Assembly: GCA_004322045.1 (NCBI GenBank)
Contig: SCRN01000014.1
Coordinates: 124,001 to 188,000, forward strand
DNA length: 64,000 bases
Direction of reading: 5' to 3'
Source: Paraburkholderia sp.
GTDB lineage: Bacteria > Pseudomonadota > Gammaproteobacteria > Burkholderiales > Burkholderiaceae
A model generated the notes under the pieces. That model made no database searches. It was given only the letters and a program-made list of their open reading frames with translations, and was not told the origin of the DNA. Positions 8,728-19,510 of this stretch are shown one piece after another. A program made the position numbers and the translations under genes. Each line of letters opens with the position of its first letter. Positions within the stretch are counted from its first letter, which is position 1.

Positions 8728-8976
8728 AGAAGCGAACGCCCAGACGCCACGGGATCTTTACCTCAGACAATGAGCGAGGTTTGCGTGACGCGCGGGAAGT
8801 TCCAGAGAACCGAAAGGAAAGCGGTTGAAATGACTCGATGAGTCTACCCAGCGAGCAGCTTCCACCACGACGAACTACGCCATGGCGTAGCCGTCGCGGA
8901 GAAGCGGATGCATCGTTGCCGGTTGCCGGCCCGCCTGACGCGGGCCGCAACCGTTCATGCAGTTACATACAAACGC

Positions 8977-10503
8977 TCAGAAGAACCCGAGCGCTTCGGC
9001 TTGGTAGCTCACGAGCAAACACTTCGTCTGCTGATAGTTCTCGAGCGCCTTCTTGTGCGTTTCGCGACCGATGCCCGACTGCTTGTACCCGCCGAACGCG
9101 GCATGTGCGGGATACAGGTGGTAGCAGTTGGTCCAGACGCGGCCCGCTTCGATCTCGCGACCCATGCGGTACGCGCGCGTCCCGTTGCGCGTCCACACGC
9201 CTGCACCGAGGCCGTAGAACGTATCGTTGGCCAGTTCGATCGCTTCTTGCTCGTCCTTGAACGTCATCACCGACGCCACCGGCCCGAAGATCTCTTCCTG
9301 GAACACGCGCATCTTGTTGTTGCCGAGCAGCATCGTCGGCTGAATGTAGAAGCCCGTGCCCAGATCGGGCGCCGGCGCCGTGCGTGCGCCGCCGGTCAAG
9401 CATTGCGCGCCTTCGCCGCGGCCGATATCGATATACGAGAGGATCTTGTCGAGCTGCTGCTGCGAAGCTTGAGCGCCGATCATCGTCTGCATGTCGAGCG
9501 GATGCCCCGCCTTGATCTTGCCCACCCGCGCGATGGCTTTTTCGATGAAGCGGTCATAGATCGACTCTTGAATCAGCACGCGCGAGGGACACGTGCAGAC
9601 TTCGCCCTGATTGAGCGCGAACATCGCAAGCCCTTCCAAGGCCTTGTCGAGGAACGCGTCGTCTTGATCCAAGACGTCGGCGAAGAAGATGTTCGGGCTC
9701 TTGCCGCCCAACTCGACCGTCGAAGGAATCAGATTGTCGGCCGCGGAGCGCAAGATATGCTTGCCGACGGGCGTCGACCCCGTGAACGCGATCTTCGCGA
9801 TGCGCTTGCTCGTTGCGAGCGCCTCGCCGGCTTCCTTGCCGAAGCCGTTGACGATGTTGACGACTCCCGGCGGGAACAAATCGCCGATCAGCTCCATCAG
9901 CACGAGCACCGACGCGGGCGTTTGCTCGGCCGGCTTCATGACGACGCAGCAACCGGCCGCAAGCGCGGGCGCGAGCTTCCATGCCGCCATCAGCAGCGGG
10001 AAATTCCACGGGATGATCTGACCGACCACGCCCATCGGCTCGTGGAAGTGATAGGCCACCGTGTTGTCGTCGATCTCGGAGATCGCGCCTTCCTGCGCGC
10101 GGATGCAGCCGGCGAAATAGCGGAAGTGGTCGACGGCGAGCGGCAGGTCGGCGGCCATCGTTTCGCGCAGCGGCTTGCCGTTGTCGATCGTCTCGGCCAC
10201 CGCCAGCAGCTTCAGGTTCTTTTCCATGCGATCGGCCACGGCGAGCAGCGCGTTGGAGCGCTCGGTGGTCGAGGTCTTGGCCCACTTGCGGCGCGCCGCA
10301 TGTGCGGCGTCGATCGCAGCGTCGACATCGGCTGCGCTCGAACGCGGGATCCGGCAGAACGGCTTGCCGTTGATCGGCGAAACGTTTTCGAAATACTCGC
10401 CCGCGACAGGAGGCACCCATTTGCCGCCGATGAAATTGTCATATTGCTTGCGATACGGGTACTCGACGTCCAAACCGAGCTGTTTCAGGTCAAACAGGTC
10501 CAT
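8977..10503 (-). CDS. exaC: NAD-dependent acetaldehyde/aldehyde dehydrogenase, ExaC type
   Basis: 508 aa, with an AGGAGACACGCA leader before ATG at 10503. Family blocks are clear: [21 protein letters not shown] for cofactor binding, FTGSTPVGK, the general-base motif VELGGKSPN, and the catalytic cysteine in [11 protein letters not shown]. The C-terminus has [20 protein letters not shown]. This group oxidises the aldehyde released by PQQ alcohol dehydrogenases to the acid in the cytoplasm. The gene lies downstream of the dehydrogenase/cytochrome pair on the same strand but has its own -24/-12 promoter (10564-10580) and upstream palindrome (10674-10690), so it is probably controlled by the same AcoR-like activator. 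Confidence 0.93.
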   Translation of the reverse strand: MDLFDLKQLGLDVEYPYRKQYDNFIGGKWVPPVAGEYFENVSPINGKPFCRIPRSSAADVDAAIDAAHAARRKWAKTSTTERSNALLAVADRMEKNLKLLAVAETIDNGKPLRETMAADLPLAVDHFRYFAGCIRAQEGAISEIDDNTVAYHFHEPMGVVGQIIPWNFPLLMAAWKLAPALAAGCCVVMKPAEQTPASVLVLMELIGDLFPPGVVNIVNGFGKEAGEALATSKRIAKIAFTGSTPVGKHILRSAADNLIPSTVELGGKSPNIFFADVLDQDDAFLDKALEGLAMFALNQGEVCTCPSRVLIQESIYDRFIEKAIARVGKIKAGHPLDMQTMIGAQASQQQLDKILSYIDIGRGEGAQCLTGGARTAPAPDLGTGFYIQPTMLLGNNKMRVFQEEIFGPVASVMTFKDEQEAIELANDTFYGLGAGVWTRNGTRAYRMGREIEAGRVWTNCYHLYPAHAAFGGYKQSGIGRETHKKALENYQQTKCLLVSYQAEALGFF

Positions 10504-10563
10504 TGCGTGTCTCCTTCGATCATGTATTCGAAAATTCGCGGCGCCGGAGCGGCCGCCCTATCA

Positions 10564-10580
10564 GGCAACAAGCATGCCAA
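10564..10580 (-). promoter_or_regulatory. Sigma-54 (-24/-12) promoter for exaC
   Basis: The minus strand reads TTGGCATGCTTGTTGCC, matching TTGGCACG-N4-TTGCW with exact GG-N10-GC spacing. The predicted start of transcription lies about 50 bases before the exaC ATG. Confidence 0.8.
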
Positions 10581-10673
10581 CTGAAAGTCTCGGTATGCGC
10601 TATAAAAGCCGCTTCGCCGGTCGGCTTCACATTGCTTCAATTTCGAACAGTTCTGCCTCGCTCGCCTGGTGAC

Positions 10674-10690
10674 TGTCGCAATTTGGGACA
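10674..10690. promoter_or_regulatory. Candidate activator site (UAS) upstream of exaC
   Basis: TGTCGCAATTTGGGACA, a near-perfect 17-bp palindrome about 100 bp upstream of the -24/-12 element. It differs by one base from the perfect site at 19257-19273 upstream of pqqA. Confidence 0.75.
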
Positions 10691-10712
10691 GTCGCGGCGA
10701 ACCGAACTGCGT

Positions 10713-11990
10713 TCATTTCACCGACATCGAGGCCATCATCCCTTGCCCTGCGCTCAGCGGGCCGGCATTCAGCGGCGTGGTCGAGGCGCGCGCCGCGTCG
10801 GCCGTCAGCTTGGCGCTAGTCGTCGGATAGCCGTTGGCATTCAGCAAATACGCCATCAGGTCGGCGTATTCGCTGTCCTTGAGCTTTCCGGGGCGGTCGG
10901 CCGGCATGTTGGTCGCCATATAGTTATAGATGCCGCCGATGGTCAGGTGGGAATTACTTGCGGGTGCAAACGCGGCGCCGCTCAGCGCGGGCGCGGTTAC
11001 CCCTTGCAGATCCGCGCCGTGGCACTTGGCGCAGTTCGCCGCAAACAAGCGTTTGCCGTGCGCAACCTGCGCCCGGTCGAACGAAGGCGCGGCGGCGGTC
11101 GCGGTCGCGGCCGCATCCGACACTTTGACGATACGCCCGCGCATGCGAGCCGAGTCGCGCGCCTCGCGTAACAGGCCGCTGTGCGGGCCGGGAACGGGGC
11201 CATCGAGATAAGCGAAAACCGTCGTCTTCGCCCGCGCGTCTTGTATCGACGCGGGCGGCATCCAGGCTCGCGTCAGATCGGCAAGACGCCCGTCGGCTTG
11301 CATCGTGTCGAGCGCGGTGTCGACCTTGCGCTGCAACACGTTCGCCCCTGCTTTGAATGCGAAGACGAGTTGCCAGTCGGAGTAAGGCGAGTGGGTCTTG
11401 CGCACGTCGAATTGGCGGCCCGCATGCGCTTTCTCGTATGCGACCACGGCGGGATACCAAACGATTGCGCGGCCCGCGCGGCCGCTTGCCACGGCATCCA
11501 CGGTGCGCTCGGGCGTGTTCTCGAGAACGAAGCGCACGTGCTGCTCTTGCACGGCAATCAACTGCGAAGGACTGCCATAGGTCGCGGCCACGGTCTCGCG
11601 CGGTGCGATCTCGGATGCGCCGGAGGCCGTGCCGACGCTAACGTAGCTCGCGTTTAAATAGCCTCGCGAGAACAGCATCTTGCCGTCGGAAGCATCGGCG
11701 GCGTGCGAGCGCGGAAAACCCGCGATCACATCGCAGTCGCGGCCGAGCGTCGCGTGCAGTTCCTTGAGCGAGACGCCGTCGTCGTCGCCCGCATCGCCGA
11801 ATTGAACGAAGGTGCTATCGATGCCGGCCGCTTTGAAGGTCTCAGTCGCCACGAGCTTGTCGAGCGCCGCGGATGGGCTGCCCTTGAACGTGCAGATGCG
11901 GACGGGAGAGGCAGCCGCGCTCGAAGAAAAGAAGGCGAGAGCCGCGGCGACCGATACGGCTGCCGCGCCAAAATTGAAGTGCGTGTTCAT
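10713..11990 (-). CDS. Periplasmic binding-protein / cytochrome c fusion (XoxJ- plus XoxG-like)
   Basis: 425 aa from ATG at 11990. There is a signal peptide (AAAVSVAAALAFFSSSAAA). Residues about 30-270 resemble a family-3 solute-binding protein (RICTFKGSPSAALDKL, CDVIAGFPRS, VWYPAVVAYEK). Residues about 305-390 form a cytochrome c domain with CAKCH at 320-324 and a possible axial Met in NMPADRPG. It follows the PQQ dehydrogenase gene by 100 bp on the same strand, so it is likely the periplasmic electron acceptor. In classical xox or mox loci the cytochrome (G) and the MoxJ/XoxJ binding-like protein are separate genes; here they are one polypeptide. Upstream in-frame codons overlap the dehydrogenase gene and look non-coding, so the later start is chosen. 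Confidence 0.85.
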   Translation of the reverse strand: MNTHFNFGAAAVSVAAALAFFSSSAAASPVRICTFKGSPSAALDKLVATETFKAAGIDSTFVQFGDAGDDDGVSLKELHATLGRDCDVIAGFPRSHAADASDGKMLFSRGYLNASYVSVGTASGASEIAPRETVAATYGSPSQLIAVQEQHVRFVLENTPERTVDAVASGRAGRAIVWYPAVVAYEKAHAGRQFDVRKTHSPYSDWQLVFAFKAGANVLQRKVDTALDTMQADGRLADLTRAWMPPASIQDARAKTTVFAYLDGPVPGPHSGLLREARDSARMRGRIVKVSDAAATATAAAPSFDRAQVAHGKRLFAANCAKCHGADLQGVTAPALSGAAFAPASNSHLTIGGIYNYMATNMPADRPGKLKDSEYADLMAYLLNANGYPTTSAKLTADAARASTTPLNAGPLSAGQGMMASMSVK

Positions 11991-12090
11991 GATGGTGCTT
12001 TCGAAAAGCGCCGCGCCGCATGCGACCGCCGTGCCTGGCAGGCGGTCGCGGCATGAGCCTAGCGGTTGAGCGCGGTAATGAAGTGACCGA

Positions 12091-13818
12091 TCAGCCGTGG
12101 TGCAGGGCGAAGACGTACAGCGTTCCGCCGCGGGGCACCTTGTCGGCGATCTTCGCCATCGGGCCGCCCCAGATCGGGTTCGCGCCGCCGTAGCCGGCGA
12201 GCACGGCGACATACTCTTGCCCGTCCGCTTCGAAGATGGCAGGCTGCGCGACGATGCCGCTCGCCAGTTGCGGGCTCTTCCAGAGCACCTTGCCTGTCGC
12301 CGCATCGAACGCATAGAGGTGGCCGTCGAGCCCGCCGCTGAACGCAAGGCCGCTTGCCGTGCTGGCCACGCCGCCGTTCCAAGGCATCTTGCTCCAGTGG
12401 CTCCACACCTTCTTGCCGGTGTTCACGTCGATGGCTTGCAATTCGCCGTAGCCATGGCTACCCGGCTCGGGCTTGATTTCGAAGCCTTCACCGAGGTACG
12501 GCAAGCCTTCCATGTAGCTCACGGATTTACCCGACAAGCTCATGCAGGCGTGCAACGACGGCACGAACGCAAGGTGCCGCTCGGGATCGTACGAAACCGA
12601 CCACCAGTTCTTGCCGCCGAGGAAGCTCGGGCAGGTGTTGATCGTCGTGCCGACGTTCGGGTACTTCGACTTGTCCTCGATCGGATCGCCCTCGCTCGTG
12701 TAGCCGGTGACCGACGTGGCCTTCACGAATGCGTTCGCATAGATGAGCTTGCCCGTCGTGCGATCGATAGCGTGGAAGAAGCCGTTGCGGTCCGCATGGA
12801 TGATCGCGTCGTAATCCTTGCCGCCGTACTGAATGTTGGCGAGGATCGGCGTATTGACGCCGTCGTAGTCCCACGTGTCGTTACGCGTGTACTGGTAATG
12901 CCACTTGATGTCGCCCGTCTTCGGGTCGAGCGCGAGCAGCGAATCGCTGTACAAGTTGCTGCCCGGGCGCAGCGAAGCGAGCCACGGCCCCGGATTGCCC
13001 ACGCCCCAGTACAGGGTCTTGGACGCCGGATCATACGTGCCCGTCAGCCAGGACGCGCCGCCGCCGTGCTCTTGCATGCCGTCGGGCCAGGTGTCGCCGC
13101 CTTTCTCCTTCTGCGAGGGAATCGTCACGCGCTTCCAGAGCACATTGCCATTGTCCGGATCGAGCGCGGCGATGAATCCGCGCGCGCCGTATTCGCCGCC
13201 AGAGTTGCCGACTACGATCGCGCCGTCGATCGCGAGCGGCGCGAGCGAAAACGCATAGCCGACACCGGGATCGAACATCCGCTTCCTCCACGCCACGGCG
13301 CCCGATTGCGCATCGAGCGCGACGACCTCGCCATCGAGCATGGCGATATAGACGTTCTTGCCGTAGAGCGCGACACCGCGATTGACCACGTCGCAGCAAG
13401 CATTCTTGAATGCCTCCGGACCCAGCTTCGGTTCGAACTTCCACAGCGCCTTGCCCGTGATGGCATCGAACGCGTAGACGTTGTCTTTAGGAGTGCTAAC
13501 GAACAGGTACCGGCCGTTGACGATCGGTGTCGCTTCGAAGCCTTGCTGCAATTCGGCGGGGAACTTGTAGGTCCAAGCGACGCCGAGCTTGCTCACGTTG
13601 GACGGATCGATCTGCTTGGCCGGCGAATGCGACTGGCCGCTGTACGTGCGGTAGTAGGTCAGCCAACCGGGATCATTCTGCGCGCCTGCTAACCGGTCGA
13701 AGGTCACCGCCTCATAGTCCGCAGCCGCGATCGATGGCTGCGACGTGAGCCCGACGGCCGCGATGGCTGCGACGGCGAGCGCCGCGCGGCCCCAGGCCGA
13801 AACTGAACGTCTCTTCAT
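12091..13818 (-). CDS. PQQ-dependent alcohol dehydrogenase, probable lanthanide type
   Basis: 575 aa from ATG at 13818, preceded by AGGAGA. There is a signal peptide (AALAVAAIAAVGLTSQPSIAA). Eight-bladed propeller blocks are seen, such as GKALWKFEP and GYGGANPIWGGPMAK. The vicinal Cys pair is C141-C142 (NACCDVVNRG). Metal and catalytic candidates are E209 (GGEYG), N275 (GNPGPW), D317 and D319 in NDTWDYDGVN. In the methanol/ethanol dehydrogenase family the second Asp, two residues after the catalytic Asp, marks rare-earth enzymes (XoxF, ExaF, PedH); calcium enzymes have Ala, Ser or Thr there. The enzyme oxidises primary alcohols in the periplasm with PQQ made by the nearby pqq genes. Substrate range cannot be told from sequence. 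Confidence 0.92.
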   Translation of the reverse strand: MKRRSVSAWGRAALAVAAIAAVGLTSQPSIAAADYEAVTFDRLAGAQNDPGWLTYYRTYSGQSHSPAKQIDPSNVSKLGVAWTYKFPAELQQGFEATPIVNGRYLFVSTPKDNVYAFDAITGKALWKFEPKLGPEAFKNACCDVVNRGVALYGKNVYIAMLDGEVVALDAQSGAVAWRKRMFDPGVGYAFSLAPLAIDGAIVVGNSGGEYGARGFIAALDPDNGNVLWKRVTIPSQKEKGGDTWPDGMQEHGGGASWLTGTYDPASKTLYWGVGNPGPWLASLRPGSNLYSDSLLALDPKTGDIKWHYQYTRNDTWDYDGVNTPILANIQYGGKDYDAIIHADRNGFFHAIDRTTGKLIYANAFVKATSVTGYTSEGDPIEDKSKYPNVGTTINTCPSFLGGKNWWSVSYDPERHLAFVPSLHACMSLSGKSVSYMEGLPYLGEGFEIKPEPGSHGYGELQAIDVNTGKKVWSHWSKMPWNGGVASTASGLAFSGGLDGHLYAFDAATGKVLWKSPQLASGIVAQPAIFEADGQEYVAVLAGYGGANPIWGGPMAKIADKVPRGGTLYVFALHHG

Positions 13819-14008
13819 GTATGTCTCCTGTGTCGGCGCAAGTCGTTGCTTCGCCAATCGGTCGCAACTCGTGCATCGGATCGAGCTGCGACCCTGTGCA
13901 ACGCACTCGGGCCGCTCTCATGCAAGGCTTGGTTGGTCGATTTATCGCGGCGCGCATTACTCGAGTCATGTCGCTCGATATGCGAACATTCGCCGCGGGC
14001 CACGCTGA

Positions 14009-14025
14009 CGCAAGTCATATGCCAT
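14009..14025 (-). promoter_or_regulatory. Sigma-54 promoter for the PQQ dehydrogenase operon
   Basis: The minus strand reads ATGGCATATGACTTGCG, with exact GG-N10-GC spacing. It drives the dehydrogenase and fused cytochrome with a leader of roughly 180 bases. Confidence 0.75.
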
Positions 14026-14082
14026 CGCTTCGAAATCCTGTGCCCATGGGCTTGCGCCGTCGCGCGCATGGATCGAAGCCGT

Positions 14083-14096
14083 TGTCGCACGCGACA
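14083..14096. promoter_or_regulatory. Candidate activator site between divergent promoters (compact form)
   Basis: TGTCGC-AC-GCGACA, with the same half-sites as the pqq and exaC palindromes but only two spacer bases instead of five. It lies between the minus-strand promoter at 14009 and the plus-strand promoter at 14259. Confidence 0.5.
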
Positions 14097-14144
14097 GGAC
14101 GCCGCCGCGATGCGTTCAAATCTGAAACAGATTCGGCCAGCCGG

Positions 14145-14161
14145 TGTCGCGAAACGAAACA
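14145..14161. promoter_or_regulatory. Candidate activator site between divergent promoters
   Basis: TGTCGCGAAACGAAACA, a 17-bp site of the form TGTCGC-N5-GAAACA. The second site upstream of pqqA (19278-19294) has the identical outer parts. Confidence 0.6.
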
Positions 14162-14258
14162 CCCGAGTGCACACGTCGACCGGCGATCGACCCGTAACGC
14201 CTGCGCCGATCAAGCGATGTCAGATCGAGCATGACCTTACCCGATCGATTGCGACCCA

Positions 14259-14275
14259 TTGGCACGGTTCTCGCG
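14259..14275 (+). promoter_or_regulatory. Sigma-54 promoter for the small gene and TonB receptor
   Basis: TTGGCACGGTTCTCGCG has a perfect -24 box and GG-N10-GC spacing. The -12 box is slightly off (TCGC for TTGC). The ATG at 14337 follows the predicted start by about 50 bases. Confidence 0.7.
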
Positions 14276-14336
14276 TTAGAGTGTGCGACGCCGCCAGCAT
14301 TGACGGCACAATGAGACGCGGCGCTGGGAGGACATC

Positions 14337-14564
14337 ATGAGACGGTTGCGGATGGTGGTGGACAAGTGGCTGGCGCCTGCGCCCGAGGCATCGATCCGCG
14401 TCGAGCGCTGCGCCGCCGGCTCCCAGGGCAAGCATCGCGTCCGCGTGCAGGTGGACGGGCCGCGCGGCACGACCGCCCTGTACTTCTTCCGCCACGACGA
14501 CGGCGCGTGGTATGTGTTCCCCCCGGAACAAAGCGGCGTCACGATGGGTGTACGGGCGGCGTGA
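14337..14564 (+). CDS. Small conserved-looking protein upstream of TonB receptor
   Basis: 75 aa, not recognised. A GGGAGGACATC leader directly before ATG supports translation. It has a basic N-terminus (MRRLRMVVDKWL), then VRVQVDGPRGTTALYFFRHDDGAWYVFPPE, which looks like a compact beta-rich soluble domain. No signal peptide or membrane segment is seen. The stop is only 3 bases before the TonB-receptor start, so the two are probably translated together from the -24/-12 promoter at 14259. Its place in the alcohol-oxidation island suggests a link to that pathway, but no function can be assigned. Confidence 0.7.
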   Translation: MRRLRMVVDKWLAPAPEASIRVERCAAGSQGKHRVRVQVDGPRGTTALYFFRHDDGAWYVFPPEQSGVTMGVRAA

Positions 14565-14567
14565 CGC

Positions 14568-16985
14568 ATGATGCGCGCTCGTGGTTCTTCAGTTCGTGGT
14601 TCCTCAGCTACCGCTTCGCTGCATCGCGGGCGTGCCCTAAACCGACGCAAGCGCGCAGGCGGGCGTCTAGCGACGGCTGCGTTGCTGGGATTAGCGTTGA
14701 CGTATACGGCAGCCAAAGCGCAAACGCCGAGCGTGATCGAGCCGACTAGCCCTGCCGCCCCGAATTCGTCGAATTCGCCGAACGCACCGAACGCACCGAA
14801 CGCGAACGCAGCCGCGAACCCTAGCGTCACGCTTGCACCGATCGTCGTGGTCGGCACGACGCCGCTCCTGGGCGTCGGCTTGCCGCTCTCACAGGTGGCG
14901 GCGAACGTGCAGATCGTGCGCGCCGCGCAACTCGACGCGCAGCATCGCACCACGCTCACCGATTTCTTCGAGAAGAACCTGCCGAGCGTGAGCATCAACG
15001 AGGCCCAAGGCAACCCCTATCAGGTCAACGTCAACTATCGGGGCTTCATCGCCTCCGCGTTGCTGGGCGCGCCGCAGGGCTTGTCGGTGTTCCTCGATGG
15101 CGTGCGCATCAACGAGCCGTTCGGCGATGTCGTCAACTGGGACTTGATCCCGCAAGCGGCGATCGACACCATCGAGCTGATGCCCGGCTCGAATCCGACC
15201 TTCGGCTTGAACACGCTCGGCGGCGCGCTCGCAATCACCACGAAAAACGGCAGGGACTACCCCGGCGGCGAGGCGCAAATCACGGGTGGCTCGTGGGGCC
15301 GCAAAACGGCCGAAGTGCAGCAGGGCGGCAAGCTCGGCGACCATCTGGACTACTTCGTGACCGGTAACGCCGCGAACGATAACGGCTGGGCGCAAAAGAA
15401 CGCGAGCCGCGTGCGGCAGGCCTTCGGCAAACTGCGCTATACCGACGCCGATACGACGCTCGCGCTGTCCGCGGGCGGCATCGACAACAACCTGCTCGGG
15501 ATGCAGACGATTCCGCGCTCGTTTCTCGGCGACCCGCGTCAACCCTATACCTTCCCCGATCAAAACCTGAACCACGCCGGCTATGTGACGCTATCGGGCG
15601 AGCACGATTTCAACGACGCCGTCCGGCTGAGCGGCACGGCTTACTATCGCCGATTCGTCAACAGAAACATCAGCAGCAACAACAACGCGAACTTCGGTGA
15701 AACGCTGCCCGACGGCTCGATCAATACGCCGCAAGCCACCAACGTCGATTCCACCGTCGCGACCGACAGCTACGGCGCGAGCCTGCAACTGACGTTGCTC
15801 GGCAAGCTCGGCGGCATGGACAATCAACTCGTAGCGGGTATTGCCGCGGATTTCGCGAACTCGCACTACACGTCGGCGTCGCAGGACGCCGTTTTCACGG
15901 CCACGCGCGCAGCGATCGGCATCGGCGGCTTCACGCAGCGCGTCAATGCGAAAACCCGCGACGCCAATCTCGCGTCGTACCTGCAAGACACGCTTTCGCT
16001 AACGAAGCAATGGGCGCTGACGCTTTCGGGCCGCTATGACTGGGCCAAGAAAACAATCGGCGACGAGAGCGGCAAACAACCGCTGCTCGACGGCAGCCAT
16101 GTGTTCTCGCGCTTGAACCCGGCGATCGGCGTGACCTGGCACCCGGCGCGCAGCTTCACGGCCTATGCCACTTACAATGAAGGCATGCGCACGCCCACCG
16201 CGATCGAACTGGCCTGCGCCGATCCGAACGCGCCCTGCTCGCTGCCGAACGCGTTCATCGCCGATCCCGCGCTCGCCGCGGTCGTCTCGAAGACGTACGA
16301 GGCCGGGGCGCGCGGCAAAATCGGCGCCGCAACGAGCTGGAGCGCCGCGCTGTACCGCACGACGCTCGTCGACGACATCCAGTTCATCAGCGCCCCGGCC
16401 ACTGCCCAAGGGTACTTTCAAAACGTGGGCAAGACGCGCCGCCAAGGCATCGAGCTTTCCGGGCGCTCGCGATTCGGGCCGCTCGGCGTCGCCGCGAGCT
16501 ACAGCTACATCGACGCCACCTATCGCTCGAGCTGGGTCGAGAGTAGCCCCAGCAATTCGACCGCGGACGGCAACGGCAACATCGTCGTTCACTCGGGCGA
16601 CAAGATCCCCGGCATTCCCGAGCACACGGTGAAGCTGCGTCTGGACTACGCCGCCACGCCAAAATGGACGATCGGCGCCAACGCGACTTATCGCGGCGGG
16701 GTGTACGCCCAAGGCAACGAGAACAACGCCGACCCGAACGGCAAGATCGGCGGCTACGTCCTGATCGACGTCGATACGGCCTACCGCATCACGAAGCGCT
16801 TGCAGGTGTTCGCGACCGTATCGAACGTGCTGAACAAGCGTTATGCAAGCTTCGGCGCGCTCGGACAAAACTTCTTCAACGGCCCGAACCACACCTTCGA
16901 CGGCTCAGCGCCCGTGAACGAAGCGTTCGTCGGGCCGGGTGCGCCCAGGGGCGCATGGTTGGGCGTGCGCTATGCGTGGGATTGA
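14568..16985 (+). CDS. TonB-dependent outer-membrane receptor
   Basis: 805 aa from ATG at 14568. There is a long basic leader and signal segment ending near AKAQ (about residue 52), and then a low-complexity NSPNAPNAPNAN stretch. A TonB-box-like APIVVVG follows, then a plug domain (DGVRINEPFGDVVNWDLIP, PTFGLNTLGGALAITTKNG). The C-terminal half is a beta-barrel ending in VRYAWD with a terminal aromatic region (F-G-A-L, W-L-G-V-R-Y). Such receptors import scarce ligands: iron chelates, PQQ, or lanthanide chelates. Being divergent from a predicted lanthanide-type PQQ dehydrogenase and sharing its regulatory region, it is a good candidate for rare-earth or PQQ uptake; that is inference from context only. 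Confidence 0.9.
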   Translation: MMRARGSSVRGSSATASLHRGRALNRRKRAGGRLATAALLGLALTYTAAKAQTPSVIEPTSPAAPNSSNSPNAPNAPNANAAANPSVTLAPIVVVGTTPLLGVGLPLSQVAANVQIVRAAQLDAQHRTTLTDFFEKNLPSVSINEAQGNPYQVNVNYRGFIASALLGAPQGLSVFLDGVRINEPFGDVVNWDLIPQAAIDTIELMPGSNPTFGLNTLGGALAITTKNGRDYPGGEAQITGGSWGRKTAEVQQGGKLGDHLDYFVTGNAANDNGWAQKNASRVRQAFGKLRYTDADTTLALSAGGIDNNLLGMQTIPRSFLGDPRQPYTFPDQNLNHAGYVTLSGEHDFNDAVRLSGTAYYRRFVNRNISSNNNANFGETLPDGSINTPQATNVDSTVATDSYGASLQLTLLGKLGGMDNQLVAGIAADFANSHYTSASQDAVFTATRAAIGIGGFTQRVNAKTRDANLASYLQDTLSLTKQWALTLSGRYDWAKKTIGDESGKQPLLDGSHVFSRLNPAIGVTWHPARSFTAYATYNEGMRTPTAIELACADPNAPCSLPNAFIADPALAAVVSKTYEAGARGKIGAATSWSAALYRTTLVDDIQFISAPATAQGYFQNVGKTRRQGIELSGRSRFGPLGVAASYSYIDATYRSSWVESSPSNSTADGNGNIVVHSGDKIPGIPEHTVKLRLDYAATPKWTIGANATYRGGVYAQGNENNADPNGKIGGYVLIDVDTAYRITKRLQVFATVSNVLNKRYASFGALGQNFFNGPNHTFDGSAPVNEAFVGPGAPRGAWLGVRYAWD
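14762..14809 (+). repeat. Short tandem repeat (GAAYKC-type 9-mers) in the TonB-receptor linker
   Basis: Consecutive units GAATTCGTC, GAATTCGCC, GAACGCACC and GAACGCACC, followed by two GAACGC units. They encode an Asn/Ser/Pro/Ala-rich spacer between the signal peptide and the TonB box. It is another in-frame linker repeat like those of nfrA and nfrB. Confidence 0.75.
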
Positions 16986-17136
16986 GGCGGTGCGCCGGGT
17001 GAGCCGGGAGCCCTCGCCCGCTCGCCGGAATGGGGATAACCCCCGATACCGCCCGGCAGCCGCCGAGTGCATCGTACGAAATAGGCGCTCCCTAGACATG
17101 TTCTGACTGAAGCAATCACGCGGCCGGTGCGGCGAT

Positions 17137-17153
17137 CTGGCGCAATTCTTGCT
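17137..17153 (+). promoter_or_regulatory. Sigma-54-like promoter upstream of the activator gene
   Basis: CTGGCGCAATTCTTGCT, with GG-N10-GC spacing and a perfect TTGCT -12 box. It ends 55 bases before the chosen ATG of the activator. No TGTCGC palindrome was found upstream, so control of this element is uncertain. Confidence 0.55.
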
Positions 17154-17208
17154 CTTATCGGTGACCGAAAGTGTAGGCCACGTGCCGACGCTCGCCCCGG
17201 AGGAGACA

Positions 17209-19209
<2,001 letters not shown>

Positions 19210-19244
19210 GCCAGGGCCGATTCGTCCCGCTCGCGCGTTGCACC

Positions 19245-19260
19245 GACAGTACACACTGTC
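19245..19260. promoter_or_regulatory. Inverted repeat next to the pqq activator site
   Basis: GACAGT-ACAC-ACTGTC is a perfect inverted repeat overlapping the first bases of the TGTCGC palindrome at 19257. It could be an additional half-site arrangement for the same activator. Confidence 0.45.
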
Positions 19261-19273
19261 GCAATTTGCGACA
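19257..19273. promoter_or_regulatory. Candidate activator site (UAS) upstream of pqqA, perfect palindrome
   Basis: TGTCGCAATTTGCGACA is a perfect 17-bp palindrome about 150 bp upstream of the -24/-12 element, a normal distance for an enhancer-binding activator. Confidence 0.8.
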
Positions 19274-19277
19274 CCCC

Positions 19278-19294
19278 TGTCGCCGAATGAAACA
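19278..19294. promoter_or_regulatory. Second candidate activator site upstream of pqqA
   Basis: TGTCGCCGAATGAAACA (TGTCGC-N5-GAAACA). Its centre is 21 bp from that of the first site, so both lie on the same face of the helix. Confidence 0.65.
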
Positions 19295-19422
19295 GTGTCC
19301 GTCGCATGATGGGCCGGAGCACGCACCGGCCCGCCCTAATTCCCCCACGAGCCGCCTGCGCGAATGTGTCGCCCCTCCTGGCCGACCGAGTTCATCGCAT
19401 CGCGTCGTGTTCGATCCCACGC

Positions 19423-19439
19423 TCGGCATACCCCTTGCT
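19423..19439 (+). promoter_or_regulatory. Sigma-54 promoter for pqqABCDE
   Basis: TCGGCATACCCCTTGCT, with GG-N10-GC spacing and a perfect TTGCT -12 box. The predicted start of transcription is about 60 bases before pqqA. Confidence 0.75.
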
Positions 19440-19510
19440 TAATCGATGCGACCGCAACGAACGCTTGCGGTTGAGCTTGCTCACCGACTCGATCAAACAA
19501 GGAGACAACC

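Noticed and set aside
11991-12347. Upstream extension of the fused cytochrome frame
   Set aside because: It overlaps the dehydrogenase 3' end and translates to Arg/Ser-rich text; the ATG at 11990 starts a proper signal peptide.
12097-13692. 531-codon open frame on the plus strand, antisense to the PQQ dehydrogenase
   Set aside because: High-GC codon bias creates long antisense frames; its translation is Arg/His-rich with no family motif, while the minus strand gives a full quinoprotein.
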